Source: Ignavibacteriota bacterium
Lineage (GTDB): Bacteria; Bacteroidota; Ignavibacteria; UBA10030; SZUA-254
Direction: 5' to 3'
NCBI GenBank assembly: GCA_016212665.1
Contig: JACREZ010000024.1
Location: 60,319-124,318, forward strand
Length of the DNA stretch: 64,000 nucleotides
The notes below the pieces were generated by a model. That model had not been told where the DNA came from and searched no databases. It was given only the letters and a program-made list of their open reading frames with translations. This document shows, piece after piece, positions 52,329-63,200 of this stretch. The translations under genes were made by a program, and so were the position numbers. Every line of letters starts with the position of its first letter. Position 1 is the stretch's first letter.

Positions 52329-54815
52329 TTATGCTTCAATTTTATTACTTTTCTTCCACTTCCAAACTCCAAAGCTAACCAATGCTATTGAAACAACCCA
52401 CGCTCCCATTGTTATCGAGAATCCTGTTTCGTATAGCGGCGGGTTGAATTTCATTTCTATTTTATGATTGCCTGCCGGAACAATTATCGACCGAAGAACA
52501 AAATTTGTTTTGAAGATTTCCGTCTCTTGTCCATCAATGTACGCCTTCCACCCTGCGGGATAATAAACTTCACTGAACACCAGCAACGAAGTTTGTGTTG
52601 AATAGGTCGAGTACGAAATTTCCCGTGATTTATAATCATCAATTGATACAAACGAAGAATCCGATTTCACGGGATTGACGGAGGGCGACTTTTCCAACAC
52701 GGCAATCTTCTTCGGGTCAAATGAACCGGAACGAAGCACATTGAATATTTCAGGTTTAGTAGTTGCAACGGTCACTTCATCAACAAACCACGCACGCGGT
52801 AAGAAGTTTTTATTTTGATACGTCAATAAACTTTTCGATTGGTCGAAATTCACAACGGTAAGATTTGTATCCGGCGGCAACTGACCCGGCACAACAAAAT
52901 ATTTCGTGTTCAACATGTTCAACACGCCCATGTTGAGAGGAAAACGGAACGGATGCAAACCAATTGAGTCTATCATTTCCTGATAGATTTTTATTTTTGC
53001 AGGACTATACCCGCCAACTAATTGTAATCCATGATACATGTAGGTGTTATCCATGAAGTTCCCTATTTGATAAACCCGGAATTGACTCTTATCCTGTTGC
53101 AAAAATTGCACGGTCGCATCCGGTGCAAAATGCTGACCGAGCGCAGTGTTCGGTTTCGGATTGATGTAATTCGTGTCTAACATTATCAGGTCTATTGCTA
53201 AGATGACGAGAAAGCCAAGTGTCATCGCAAGCGATTTGATTTTATTTTTCAAAAACGCAATCATCAAACCGAACGTTGCACAAGCAATCAATGCAAACTT
53301 GATGTAATCATCCCACAATAAATCGAATCTGCCACGTTCTAACTGCGGAAGAATCTGTTGCGCTTGCGCGCCGTATTGTTGTTGCAACTCCCTCATATCT
53401 TCCGCACGCTTGAACATAAAATCAGACAGGAAACTATAAACACCGTCTTTTGCAACAAATCCGACAACCAGCGCGGCAAAAATGACAACTACTCCAACGC
53501 GTAACGCCTTGAACAATTGTGTTCTTTTCTTCTCAAAATCTTTTCCCTGCATTTCAATCAACGCGTTGTAACCGTACAATGCAAGGATTCCGAACGTGAA
53601 CGGAATGAGATGAAGAATCATCACCGGCACACGGAACTTGTTAAAGAACGGAAAGTAATTGAACATCAAATCATACAACAATGAAAAATGTTTACCGAAC
53701 GAAATGAGGAACATAACACCGGACAAAACTGCAAGAAAAATCGTCATACGATTTCTTTTATACATCAATGCAAACAAAGCCAGCACAAGGGGAACAATAC
53801 CGATATAAACAGTGCTATCGGTAAACGGCATCCAGCCCCAATAGTACGGAGACTGATAACCGAAAAATGAGGGGAGAAGATAATTCATCATCTCGAATGG
53901 ATGGAACGACCAATTGGTCGCATAGTCGTAATCCAAGCCTCCCGCAACAGCGCCTTCTCCACCGCCACCTCCGCGTATCGAATAGGCTGAATATTCCTGA
54001 ACCGAAAGATAGACATACGCGGAAATTGCAAATCCAAGGACGAACGCTCCGACAAACATCAATGTTTTTATCATTGCCGGTTTTGGCTGTTGTTTGATTT
54101 CTGAAACTACTTCCCAAAGGAGATAACTTCCGATGACAACAAATCCATAAAACACCATCTGCACGTGATTGGTGAGAAGACTCGTTCCAATCGCGATTGC
54201 AAGCAAACCCAAACTCAATACATCTCTTCGCTTAAATAAATTATGTGTGAGCAAAAAAAGTAACGGGATGTAACTCAGAGCGAATAACTTAGAACCTTGT
54301 CCTGCCTGCGCGAGCCCGATGAGATACGGATTGAGCATAAAGGTCAACGCACCGAGCAACGATGGCAACTGTCCCGACGGACCGGGAAACAACGCCCGCC
54401 CGGCAAAATACATGAACACACCTGCAAGGAAAAAGTGAAGCACCATCCATCCCCATGTTGCGTTGAGAAACAATACCTTGCCGAGCCAGTGAAGCGCGAG
54501 TTGCAAGTAATTCACATCGCGGGGAATATATGCTAAACTTCCGAAGCCCGGCATTCCTCCGAACGGATTGGGAATCCAAAGCGGCTCGACGTTCTCAGTC
54601 TCGACAATTTGTCGTCCGGCTTGAGACCACGCCTCCGCCGCAACGGTATCGCCTGAATCGGCAAACATCATATCATTGAAGACAATTTTGTTGAACATCA
54701 CTAAAAGAATCACATATAAGATTCCGATAAATAGTAGGTCGCGCTTCGCCTCCGAAAGATTTCCGAAGAGCGTTTGTGATGATTGTTTTTTTATTGTTGA
54801 TTGAGGTTGAGCCAT
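52329..54815 (-). CDS. YfhO-family polytopic membrane protein
   Basis: The 828-aa protein has about twelve hydrophobic helices in its first 550 residues. A periplasmic-type domain follows (about 555-780), and a last helix (about 790-812). FADSGDTVAAEAW after the first helix, and the C-terminal KTNFVLRSIIVPAGNHKIEM and FNPPLYETG, are typical of YfhO. The family belongs to the GT-C-like superfamily, and characterised members are linked to glycosylation of wall or surface polymers using lipid-linked sugars. It lies 27 bp after a GT4 gene, so it is probably part of the glycan cluster 52.3-60 kb. Confidence 0.88.
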   Translation of the reverse strand: MAQPQSTIKKQSSQTLFGNLSEAKRDLLFIGILYVILLVMFNKIVFNDMMFADSGDTVAAEAWSQAGRQIVETENVEPLWIPNPFGGMPGFGSLAYIPRDVNYLQLALHWLGKVLFLNATWGWMVLHFFLAGVFMYFAGRALFPGPSGQLPSLLGALTFMLNPYLIGLAQAGQGSKLFALSYIPLLFLLTHNLFKRRDVLSLGLLAIAIGTSLLTNHVQMVFYGFVVIGSYLLWEVVSEIKQQPKPAMIKTLMFVGAFVLGFAISAYVYLSVQEYSAYSIRGGGGGEGAVAGGLDYDYATNWSFHPFEMMNYLLPSFFGYQSPYYWGWMPFTDSTVYIGIVPLVLALFALMYKRNRMTIFLAVLSGVMFLISFGKHFSLLYDLMFNYFPFFNKFRVPVMILHLIPFTFGILALYGYNALIEMQGKDFEKKRTQLFKALRVGVVVIFAALVVGFVAKDGVYSFLSDFMFKRAEDMRELQQQYGAQAQQILPQLERGRFDLLWDDYIKFALIACATFGLMIAFLKNKIKSLAMTLGFLVILAIDLIMLDTNYINPKPNTALGQHFAPDATVQFLQQDKSQFRVYQIGNFMDNTYMYHGLQLVGGYSPAKIKIYQEMIDSIGLHPFRFPLNMGVLNMLNTKYFVVPGQLPPDTNLTVVNFDQSKSLLTYQNKNFLPRAWFVDEVTVATTKPEIFNVLRSGSFDPKKIAVLEKSPSVNPVKSDSSFVSIDDYKSREISYSTYSTQTSLLVFSEVYYPAGWKAYIDGQETEIFKTNFVLRSIIVPAGNHKIEMKFNPPLYETGFSITMGAWVVSIALVSFGVWKWKKSNKIEA

Positions 54816-54842
54816 AATTTCTTGATTGTAAATCTTTTAATA

Positions 54843-56069
54843 TTAGTTTGACAGTATCTTGCCATAAATTTTCTCAAGTCGTTCGATTACAACTTCCCAC
54901 GAGTAATGTTGAACGATATTTTCGTACGCATTTCTCGCAAGCGTTTCTGCTCGTTGCGGGTCATCAAACAAATTGCAAATATGCGATGCAATTTTCACGG
55001 GAGTTTCACCAAGTATAACACTTTCAGACGAAATTCCATCAATCCCTTCCGCACCGATTTTTGTTGTCACGACAGGAATTCCATGCGCCATCGCTTCAAG
55101 AATTTTGATTTTCACACCACCGCCGTACCGAAGCGGCGCTACAAATACACTACACGAATGAAGATACTGCCTGATATCTTCAACAAAACCGAGCGCCTTA
55201 ATTCCTGAATTCTTCTCAGATGCGTTCACAACATCTTGCGGAGGATTCTTGCCGATAATGGTACACACTACATCGGGAAATTTCCTGTTCACGAGAGGAA
55301 AGATTTCATGAACAAGCCAACGAACCGCATCAACATTGGGTTGGTGAGAGAAGGAGCCAATGAAGAGTATGGTGTGGGGAATTCTTTTTTGTGTTAATTC
55401 AACAGGAATATCTACTCCCCGACGAAAATAACTGATGTTATTGTTTTTTGAAAGCCATTGCAACAATAATCTGTCTTGCTCTGTAATCGTCAAGATATGA
55501 TGACATTGCTGTATCAATCGTAATTCAAACTTCTTCCATCTGCACCACTCAACGTACGCGAAGAATTTTTTGAAAGGTTGTTTTTGTTTTTTATACAAGC
55601 GATACGCCGGGCGGTATGTTACATCTAATTCATCCAACACAACTCTCCCAGAACGAACAAACTGTTGATATTGCCCCATGTGTGTAAACTCAAACTGCAC
55701 GACATCAAACTGTTTTTCAGAAGTAACTTTTTCGATGAGTTGTCCCATTCTTGGATGATAATACTTACTGACAACATACGGTTGCCAAAAAATCACGCTC
55801 CGAAATAGTTGGTACAACCGAATGAGAATAAGATAAAAAGTAAAATATATACTCTCCTGTGCGCCTTTTCCTCGAGGGACGGTGAACAACTCAACCGGTA
55901 ATTTCGATTTCAGTTCTTCGGTAAACTGTTGTTCCTGTTTATCACAAAAAGAAATAATTGTTACCTGATGCCGTTTCGTCAATTGCCTGATAGTTTGATA
56001 CAATAGGACGCCGCTTCCGTGCCCGGAGAATTGATGAGGAAGTGATGATGTAATGAAGAGAATGTTCAT
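54843..56069 (-). CDS. Glycosyltransferase family 4 protein
   Basis: The 408-aa protein has two Rossmann halves. The N-terminal one starts MNILFITSSLPHQFSGHGSG, the acceptor-side glycine-rich loop. The C-terminal donor half has HTILFIGSFSHQPNVDAVRW and KIKILEAMAHGIPVVTTKIG, the GT4 E-x7-E region. These enzymes are retaining transferases using nucleotide sugars in the cytoplasm, usually to build lipid-linked or surface glycans. Donor and acceptor cannot be predicted. The neighbours (YfhO, UXS-like epimerase, second GT4, methyltransferases) support an exopolysaccharide or O-glycan assembly locus. Confidence 0.9.
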   Translation of the reverse strand: MNILFITSSLPHQFSGHGSGVLLYQTIRQLTKRHQVTIISFCDKQEQQFTEELKSKLPVELFTVPRGKGAQESIYFTFYLILIRLYQLFRSVIFWQPYVVSKYYHPRMGQLIEKVTSEKQFDVVQFEFTHMGQYQQFVRSGRVVLDELDVTYRPAYRLYKKQKQPFKKFFAYVEWCRWKKFELRLIQQCHHILTITEQDRLLLQWLSKNNNISYFRRGVDIPVELTQKRIPHTILFIGSFSHQPNVDAVRWLVHEIFPLVNRKFPDVVCTIIGKNPPQDVVNASEKNSGIKALGFVEDIRQYLHSCSVFVAPLRYGGGVKIKILEAMAHGIPVVTTKIGAEGIDGISSESVILGETPVKIASHICNLFDDPQRAETLARNAYENIVQHYSWEVVIERLEKIYGKILSN

Positions 56070-56123
56070 TTCCCTGTGAATTCTTTGTTTTATTTTAAGA
56101 ATTTATCACTCTAAAATGAATAA

Positions 56124-57068
56124 CTATATTTTACCTTTAAAATAGTCAAGTGTTTTTTTCAGCCCCTCACTCCGTAAAATTTTGGGATTCCACTTTAGTA
56201 ACATTTGTGCTTTCGAGATGTCGGGTTGACGTATTTTAGGATCGTCTTCTGGCAATTCTCGAAAAACAATTTTGCTGCTACTCTTCGATAATGCAATTAC
56301 TTCATTTGCGAGTTGAAGTATTGGAATCTCGTCGGGATTACCAATATTAATAGGGGTTGTAATATCAGATTGCAACAATCGAAATATTCCCTCTACTAAA
56401 TCGTCAACGTAACATACACTTCGAGTCTGACTTCCATCACCAAACACCGTGACATCTTCGTTTTTTAGCGCTTGAGAAATGAAGGCAGGAATTGCTCTTC
56501 CATCGCTAATTCGCATCCTGGGTCCGTATGTATTGAAAATTCGGACTATCCGTGTAACTACATTATGATAACGATGATAGGCCATTGTCATTGCTTCAGC
56601 AAATCGTTTTGCTTCATCATACACTCCGCGTAACCCAATTGGATTTACATTCCCCCAATATAATTCATGTTGTGGGTGAATCAGGGGATCGCCATATACT
56701 TCGGATGTTGAAGCAAGCAAGAAAGTAGCATCTTTTGTTTTCGCCAGACCAAGAGCATTATGTGTTCCAAGAGAGCCAACTTTTAAAGTTTGAATAGGTA
56801 ATTTAAGGTAATCAATCGGGCTAGCTGGTGAAGCGAAATGAAGAATATTATGTATGGGACCGTCAATAAAAATATAATTTGTGATATCGTGTTTAATAAA
56901 TCGAAACTTCTTCTTTCCAAGTAGATGTGCGATGTTCGATTCACTTCCAGTGATAAGATTATCTATACAAATTACCTCATGACCTTCATATAATAATCTA
57001 TCGCAAAGATGTGAACCGAGGAAACCGGCTCCTCCCGTTATTAAGCTTATATTTTGTCCTTGTTTCAT
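56124..57068 (-). CDS. UDP-glucuronate decarboxylase-like SDR enzyme
   Basis: The 314-aa protein has GxxGxxG at 12-18 (GGAGFLG), D36 for [11 protein letters not shown] (121-128) and Y150xxxK154 in [20 protein letters not shown] and the G-x-R-x-x-Y-D-E-A-K-R signature are characteristic of UDP-xylose synthase (UXS), which converts UDP-glucuronate to UDP-xylose. It would supply a pentose donor for the flanking glycosyltransferases. A related 4-epimerase function is less likely. A UDP-glucose dehydrogenase is not present in the window and must be elsewhere. Confidence 0.87.
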   Translation of the reverse strand: MKQGQNISLITGGAGFLGSHLCDRLLYEGHEVICIDNLITGSESNIAHLLGKKKFRFIKHDITNYIFIDGPIHNILHFASPASPIDYLKLPIQTLKVGSLGTHNALGLAKTKDATFLLASTSEVYGDPLIHPQHELYWGNVNPIGLRGVYDEAKRFAEAMTMAYHRYHNVVTRIVRIFNTYGPRMRISDGRAIPAFISQALKNEDVTVFGDGSQTRSVCYVDDLVEGIFRLLQSDITTPINIGNPDEIPILQLANEVIALSKSSSKIVFRELPEDDPKIRQPDISKAQMLLKWNPKILRSEGLKKTLDYFKGKI

Positions 57069-57189
57069 GAATGTTTGATTATGGTTATAGTTATAAAAGA
57101 TGAATGAATCGAATCATAAATGTTCAGTTTGGTTATTTTGTATTTCGATTTCAGTTTTTTAAAATCTTTTTGTCAATTCAATATATTTA

Positions 57190-58422
57190 TTAAGCAGACT
57201 CACGGTATTTTGAAGAAGAGTTTACAGTCCCCAAAATCGAACGATAAATATTTCTGACCTTTTCTGATTGTTGGCCATGGTCAAATTCCTCTAATGCCCG
57301 TTTGCGACCTTTTATGCCCATGTTTATTTTATCATTTTCACTCATAGACAAAAGTTGTATTATCGCTTTTTCAATTGCAGATTCGTCACCGGGAGTAACA
57401 AGTAAACCTGTTTCACCATTTAATACTATTTCATTATTTCCGTTTATATTAGTTGCAATAACCGGTAGTTGCATTACCATTGCTTCTACAATTGTAAGGG
57501 GTAAACCTTCGTATAAACTGGTTAGAATAAATGCGTCGGCACTTCTTAGCAATTCAGCAATATCATTTCTATGCCCTAAAAATAAAATTGTTTCTTGTAG
57601 TTCATATTTAACAACAAGGCTTTTTAATTTTACTTCTAATTCTCCCGCCCCGACACACAGAACTATCACTTTTTGAAAATAATCCGGGCTTCTCTCTTTA
57701 AGTAAACGGAGACCTTCAATTAAAAATATTTGCCCCTTTTGTTCATCTAATCTTGCAACATTTAACAAGAGTGTCTTCCCTTCTAAATTTATCACAAGCT
57801 CCTTTTCAAGCGATTTCCTTTTTTCTTCTTTAGTGACTTTTGTGGAAACAAAAGGATAGGAATTTATTCCGTTATGGATGGCAATAATTTTTTCAGAAGG
57901 CAAATTGAAATAACGTACAAAGTCTTTTTTTGCCGATTCTGAAACTGTTATTATATAGTCGCTTGAATTCAGATAGAGTCTTTGCCGAAATCTTTTCAGA
58001 CTCAACGTATTCGTGATGTAATGAGATGGAGGTAATTGTATTGTTTGAATAGATGGTTTTGAAAGTAAAGAACATAAGATTGATGGAACTGCACATCTCC
58101 CCAAAGAGGGTTTATAGAAATGAAAAATAGAATTTTCATTGTTAATAAAACTATATAATTTTTTTATATACCCAATATTTTTTAATGCTTTCAACCCGAG
58201 ATATTCAGTTTCAAAAAAGAAGAGTTTAATGATGTATTTTTCTTCCAATAATTTATTGAGTTTAGTTTGCAACAAACTAAAATTTATTTCCCTCTGAGAA
58301 GACGAGTGTATAACAACAGTAATTTCAAATTCCTTTGACGCTACATTTTCAATAAGTTGCAGGAGATGATTCTCACACCCTCCATAACCATTTGTTTCAA
58401 TATAAAAACAAATTCGAATCAC
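57190..58422 (-). CDS. Glycosyltransferase family 4 protein
   Basis: The 410-aa protein starts at GTG 58422 (MIRICFYIETNGYGGCENHL, with the Gly-Gly acceptor loop). The donor half has LLNVARLDEQKGQIFLIEGL and LTSLYEGLPLTIVEAMVMQL, giving the GT4 E-x7-E motif, then PVIATNINGNNEIVLNGETG. It is a cytoplasmic retaining transferase, probably acting on a lipid-linked glycan. It lies 22 bp downstream of a methyltransferase gene in the same operon. By eye it is more AT-rich and Lys/Asn-rich than the GT4 at 54843, which may indicate separate origins. Confidence 0.9.
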   Translation of the reverse strand: MIRICFYIETNGYGGCENHLLQLIENVASKEFEITVVIHSSSQREINFSLLQTKLNKLLEEKYIIKLFFFETEYLGLKALKNIGYIKKLYSFINNENSIFHFYKPSLGRCAVPSILCSLLSKPSIQTIQLPPSHYITNTLSLKRFRQRLYLNSSDYIITVSESAKKDFVRYFNLPSEKIIAIHNGINSYPFVSTKVTKEEKRKSLEKELVINLEGKTLLLNVARLDEQKGQIFLIEGLRLLKERSPDYFQKVIVLCVGAGELEVKLKSLVVKYELQETILFLGHRNDIAELLRSADAFILTSLYEGLPLTIVEAMVMQLPVIATNINGNNEIVLNGETGLLVTPGDESAIEKAIIQLLSMSENDKINMGIKGRKRALEEFDHGQQSEKVRNIYRSILGTVNSSSKYRESA

Positions 58423-58444
58423 TAACTTTTATTTCTAACGAAAA

Positions 58445-59164
58445 TTACTTGGTAAAAACAGCAAGAACATTTAAGAAATATTTTTTAGATAAAGAGTTAC
58501 CTAAAAGGTATCCACCCAGTACTGCAAGGATGTTAATAGGTGTTCGCATTAATTTATCCCAATATTTATGGAGTACTGTCTTCCGCCGTCTATTCATTCG
58601 GTTCCACATACTACACCAAACAGTCGCCAAAACTTCCAATTCATTACCCGACGTCTTTATTTCAAAAACATGGAATTTATTTTCTTTGGCACAAAGTGTA
58701 ATTTGATACGGTGTTAACCTCTGATAATCATATGGTTCTTCATGCAATGGATAAGCAAATGGAGTAGTGATAATCAATTTTCCCGAGGGGCGTAAAATAC
58801 GTGACAATTCAGAAAAGGCTTTATAAGTATCAGAAACATGTTCAAGCACTTCTGTACAGAATATGATGTCAAAGGAATTTTCTGGAAGCGGAATATCAGT
58901 AATCGAAGCCAACACCTGAACTGAATCTGTTGAGTTTTGAGAAACATCTACTCCTATATACGTTGCACCTTTTTTTTCGATCATATTTCTTAATGGCTGT
59001 TCTCCACATCCGATATCGCATACCACCATTCCACTCTTAACATATTCTTCAATAGTAAAAAAAAGATATCGCTGCAAATGCTTAAGAACGAAATAATCAG
59101 GACAATCTATCCGGTAATTGTATTCCTTTCTTCTGATGTTCTTTCTAATCGTCGTAGTATTCAT
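58445..59164 (-). CDS. Class I SAM-dependent methyltransferase
   Basis: The 239-aa protein has motif I VVCDIGCGEQPLRN (47-60), the acidic VGVDVS-type strand (YIGVDVSQNS), and motif IV/post-IV FDIIFCTEVLEHVSD with RILRPSGKLIITTPF. This is the Methyltransf_11/UbiE type, often found modifying sugars or lipid-linked intermediates in polysaccharide loci. HEEPYDYQRLTPYQI resembles methyltransferases of O-antigen clusters. A hydrophobic C-terminal stretch (about 210-225) may tether it to the membrane. It overlaps the upstream TylF-like gene by 4 bp. Confidence 0.88.
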   Translation of the reverse strand: MNTTTIRKNIRRKEYNYRIDCPDYFVLKHLQRYLFFTIEEYVKSGMVVCDIGCGEQPLRNMIEKKGATYIGVDVSQNSTDSVQVLASITDIPLPENSFDIIFCTEVLEHVSDTYKAFSELSRILRPSGKLIITTPFAYPLHEEPYDYQRLTPYQITLCAKENKFHVFEIKTSGNELEVLATVWCSMWNRMNRRRKTVLHKYWDKLMRTPINILAVLGGYLLGNSLSKKYFLNVLAVFTK

Positions 59165-59955
59165 CCTTCATTTTTTATTGCTGTTTTAATACCAATTCTT
59201 CCTGTATAATCTATTCTGTTAAGCAAAAGACTAATACCATTTTTCTCCCTATATTCATCAACAGCTTTTTTACAACCTTCCCAATGACCATAATCATCAA
59301 TTATTAGAACTCCATTGATTTCGAGACGAGGAAACAAAAATGTTAGTTCATGTTTTGTTGATTCATACCAATCAGTATCTAAACGTAGCAGGGCAATATT
59401 TTCTTCGGGCATGATATGGGGAATGGTCTCTTCTACTTTACCTTTCACATAAACAATATTTTCTGTCTTGAAGTTAGTTATTTGCATATTTTTCTTCACA
59501 TCTTCTAAACTCGCGAAACACCAAACTGATGTTTCTTTATGGTCTTTATATTCTTCTAGAAGTGTCAAGGCTGTTTCACCATGTATATCAATATCCTCCA
59601 TAGTAGGTTCCGTCATACCTTCAAAGGTATCATATAAATATATCTTTCTCTCTTTTATCTTTCTATTTTGTAGCATTTTTGCAATTAGCATACTACTTCC
59701 ACCTCGCCAAACTCCACACTCCACAAAATCGCCCCTGATATTACTTAATAACACATAATTAACCGCACAATACAATGCATACATCCTTTCGATTGTAGTC
59801 ATTGTAAAAGGTTTACAGAGTTGGTAAATCTCTAAAAACTCTTTTTCTTGCATATCAGCAGTTACAGGAGAATTGTCTGCGATGCTGTATTTATTGCCAA
59901 TGTTATAAATTCTGTGTCCAATTTTCCTTATGATGTTAGAGATTGATTTATTCAT
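59161..59955 (-). CDS. TylF/MycF-family O-methyltransferase
   Basis: The 264-aa protein has the family pattern FVECGVWRGGSS (77-88), YDTFEGMTEP (109-117) and LRLDTDWYESTKHEL (190-204). Metal-binding acidic residues are expected at D193/D195 and D220-D221 (IIDDYGHW). MycF and TylF are Mg-dependent sugar O-methyltransferases of macrolides. Homologues are frequent in polysaccharide clusters, where they methylate sugar hydroxyls. It is the first gene of the glycan operon, and its stop overlaps the next methyltransferase gene by 4 bp. Confidence 0.9.
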   Translation of the reverse strand: MNKSISNIIRKIGHRIYNIGNKYSIADNSPVTADMQEKEFLEIYQLCKPFTMTTIERMYALYCAVNYVLLSNIRGDFVECGVWRGGSSMLIAKMLQNRKIKERKIYLYDTFEGMTEPTMEDIDIHGETALTLLEEYKDHKETSVWCFASLEDVKKNMQITNFKTENIVYVKGKVEETIPHIMPEENIALLRLDTDWYESTKHELTFLFPRLEINGVLIIDDYGHWEGCKKAVDEYREKNGISLLLNRIDYTGRIGIKTAIKNEG

Positions 59956-60153
59956 TATTATTCAAATTATTCGTACAGCTCATTATTATACCGTTGACTG
60001 ATTGAATCTCAGGTTAACTTTCAATTACAGATTGTTGGTGGCGTGTTGATTCAAAAAAATATTTTTATTAGGCTAATAATTGCCCATTTACAGTCATTTC
60101 AAAGTAAATAGGTAATCAATATTCTTGGGGTGGCAAATATACGATATCTTTCT

Positions 60154-60190
60154 AAAACAAAAAACCACGCCCCATGTAAATGAGGCGTGG
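60154..60190 (-). terminator. Rho-independent terminator of the 1025-aa T9SS gene
   Basis: On the minus strand CCACGCC pairs with GGCGTGG and is followed by TTTTTTGTTTT, 24 bp past the stop codon. The gap 59956-60153 contains AT-rich DNA without a recognisable gene and may carry the promoter of the glycan operon. Confidence 0.88.
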
Positions 60191-60213
60191 AATTGATAAC
60201 GCGATCCAACTTA

Positions 60214-63200
60214 TTACTTCATGAAGATCATCTTCTTCGATTGAATAAAAGAGTTTGCGGGATTTTCCACACTGACAGCTGAGAGTTTATAAAGATAAAT
60301 CCCGCTCGCTTGCGGAGTCAGCCATCGTACATTGTGATACCCTGCTTCTACTTCCTCCTCGATTAATGTCGTTACCGGTTTGCCGAGAATGTCATAAATA
60401 ACTAACGTTACAAAACTTCGTTCCGGCACTGCATACGAAATGACAGTTGAAGGATTAAACGGATTCGGGTAATTCTGTTTGAGTGAGAACTCGGTCGGTA
60501 ATTCTTCCTGAGTACCTGTACCCAAAACATACACTCCGTTAGAAATTGTCTTTTCCACACTTTCATTTCCATTGGAATCAACCGATGTAATAGCATAGAA
60601 ATATCGTTCGTCCATCACCCCCGTAATATCCTCGTACGATGACGAAGAAGAAGAACCGAGTTTCACTGTTGTACTCGCATCAAACTCTCGTTTGGTGGAA
60701 CGGTAAATCCTGTACTCGAATAAGTCGGGTTCTTCCACTTCACTCCAGTTAAGATACACACGGTTGAATACCGATATAGCAGTTAACGCTCTCGGTGCAA
60801 CAGGATAGATATTGTCATGCGATGTACCGCTATCCGGCTGAGAAAAGAAAAATTCTCCTGTCATCGTATGTGCCGCGACGCGGAATGTTGACCAGTATTC
60901 TCCATATTCATTCGAGTTATACAGTGTCGGCGCAACAAAGGCATATTGTTCAAACCGAACGGCAGGTAAGGAGGTAACAAAATCCCATAATTCATTCTGT
61001 ATGTTCGCGTACCGATGCTTTCCAACTTCACTAATACTCCCTTCACCGAGCGCTAAGGATGATTTGAGGAGCGGGTCGTTTACTTTTCTCCAAATGCTGT
61101 ACTCATTCACCCGTAGAGATTCGGTTTGACTGTCGTACACGCTCGGATACCAACATATCCGCACCTGTCTTCCTTGGTCATTCGGGATATCGTTGATGGA
61201 AGTAATTTGGGGCGACTCTCCAATTTCATACGCATTTCCGGAGACGTAGAGAAGAACCGGCTCAAATGCCGAATCTGTTGGAGTAAATGTGAATACCGCT
61301 TCATCGGACCCGATATCAACCGGAGTATAGGTAACTGTAACAAGTTGTTCACCGCCCGGAGGCAAACTGAATGATGAAACATCAGTCGAAAATTCAGGAT
61401 GAGAATTGTAAATATCATTGACTGTAATTGTATCTGTATTAGAAATATTTACTAACGTAACTTGTTCCGAAACAGAACTGCCGAGACGAAGAGGCGAAAA
61501 GACAATTGCCTGTTTTGATAATGTTATTCGTGCTAATCCGAACTCATTTGGATGGCGAGCCACTTTTGAAATTTTTACTTCATCCAAAATACCGGGCAGT
61601 TCCCGGACACCATACGAACCCGCCGCCCGTCCATCACGGTTTGTTCCGAGATAAAATTTATCTGTTGAAGTATAGTGAATCTTTTGAGGAAACACGGAAC
61701 TATCGGTCATGATGCCGTCAACATATGTTTTCATCACTGTCATTGTATCAGGCCCCATAAAGACACGTTCATAACTTGCCGCTAAATGGTAATATCGGTG
61801 GGTTGATGTCAGTTGTGTTTTCTTTGAAAAATTTGAAATGGGAGAACCTGCACGGTAATCGAATCCATACGTTCCTCCAAGAAATACATCTGTCTGATAC
61901 CCGCCTCCATACGGATACGGACCAAGGTTTGAAACAATCGTTGCATGGCGTTCATTATACCCTGGGTCAAACTGGAATGTGTCGAATAAAACCCATGCCT
62001 CAATGGTGAACGCTTGTTCCTGTCTGAGTGAGGGTGAATTCGGCAAGACGACGTACGAAGTTTTGCCATTAAAATGGAGCGCATTTCCTTTTCTTCCCAG
62101 CACCCACTCGGCGTTGTAGATTGTACCATCGTTCCCGTACAGAGAAGCATCGTGGAGAACTCTCCCTTCTCCCTCGTCAAATAGCCAATGTGCGACAACA
62201 TTGGTATCAATACTTCCGGTGTACGATTTTCCGAGCAACTGTATTTTCGTTTCGGGAACACCTTCATTCTGTACTGTGACAGTCATTGTGCCGGCATCAA
62301 CGCCCGCACGGATTGGTGAGTACATTACATCAATAGTTACCTCCTCATTCGGAAGTACAAAACCGGGATGATGAGTTACGCTGAACCGGTCATTCGAGAA
62401 TGAAACTCCATCAATTACAAGCGTGTCTTCGTCCGATGTATTCGTCAGCATGAGATGTTTAGTGGAAGTTGAACCGACTTCGACAAAGCCGAAATCAAGA
62501 GAACCAGAGTATGTTGCCAGATAAGGAGAATAAAATTCATCGGGATGACGCGCAACTTTTGAGATTCGTATTTCATCAATTATTCCTAAGAAATCTCTCA
62601 ACTTCCAACCACCAACAGCCTTACCTTCTATGTTTGTACCAATATAAAAATACGGAGTGTTCGAGTATTGTATCCTTTGCAAAAATCCAGCGCTATCTTT
62701 GAGTATTCCATTTAGATATGTTTTAACGATTGTTACAGAATCATTCAGAATTTTCGTTCTTTGATAAGTAACACCGACATGGTAGAAACTTCTTGCATTT
62801 GTTAATTGTACTCCACCAGAGAATTCTACTATTGGGTTCGTCGCTTTATACTCAAAACTCAAATTATGTAAATTATGATAAGTCACTTGGTACCCTCCAC
62901 CATATGGATAAGCACCTTCATTACTTAGAATTACATATGCCTTGTCAGGGTATCTCGGATCATTAGGAAATCCCAATGTATCAAGAGAAATCCATGCTTC
63001 GATAGTAAATTCCTTTTCCTGTTTCAGAGAAGAAGAATTAGGAAGTTTCACATATGTTGACGTTGCATTAAAGTGCAACGCCGAGCCATATTTGCCTTCC
63101 ACCCAGGCGGGGTTTACAATTTGTCCGTCGTTGTGGTACGGAGACGCATCGTAAAGAACATTGCCCGAACCCTCATCGAAATGCCAAAGCGCCACTGTGT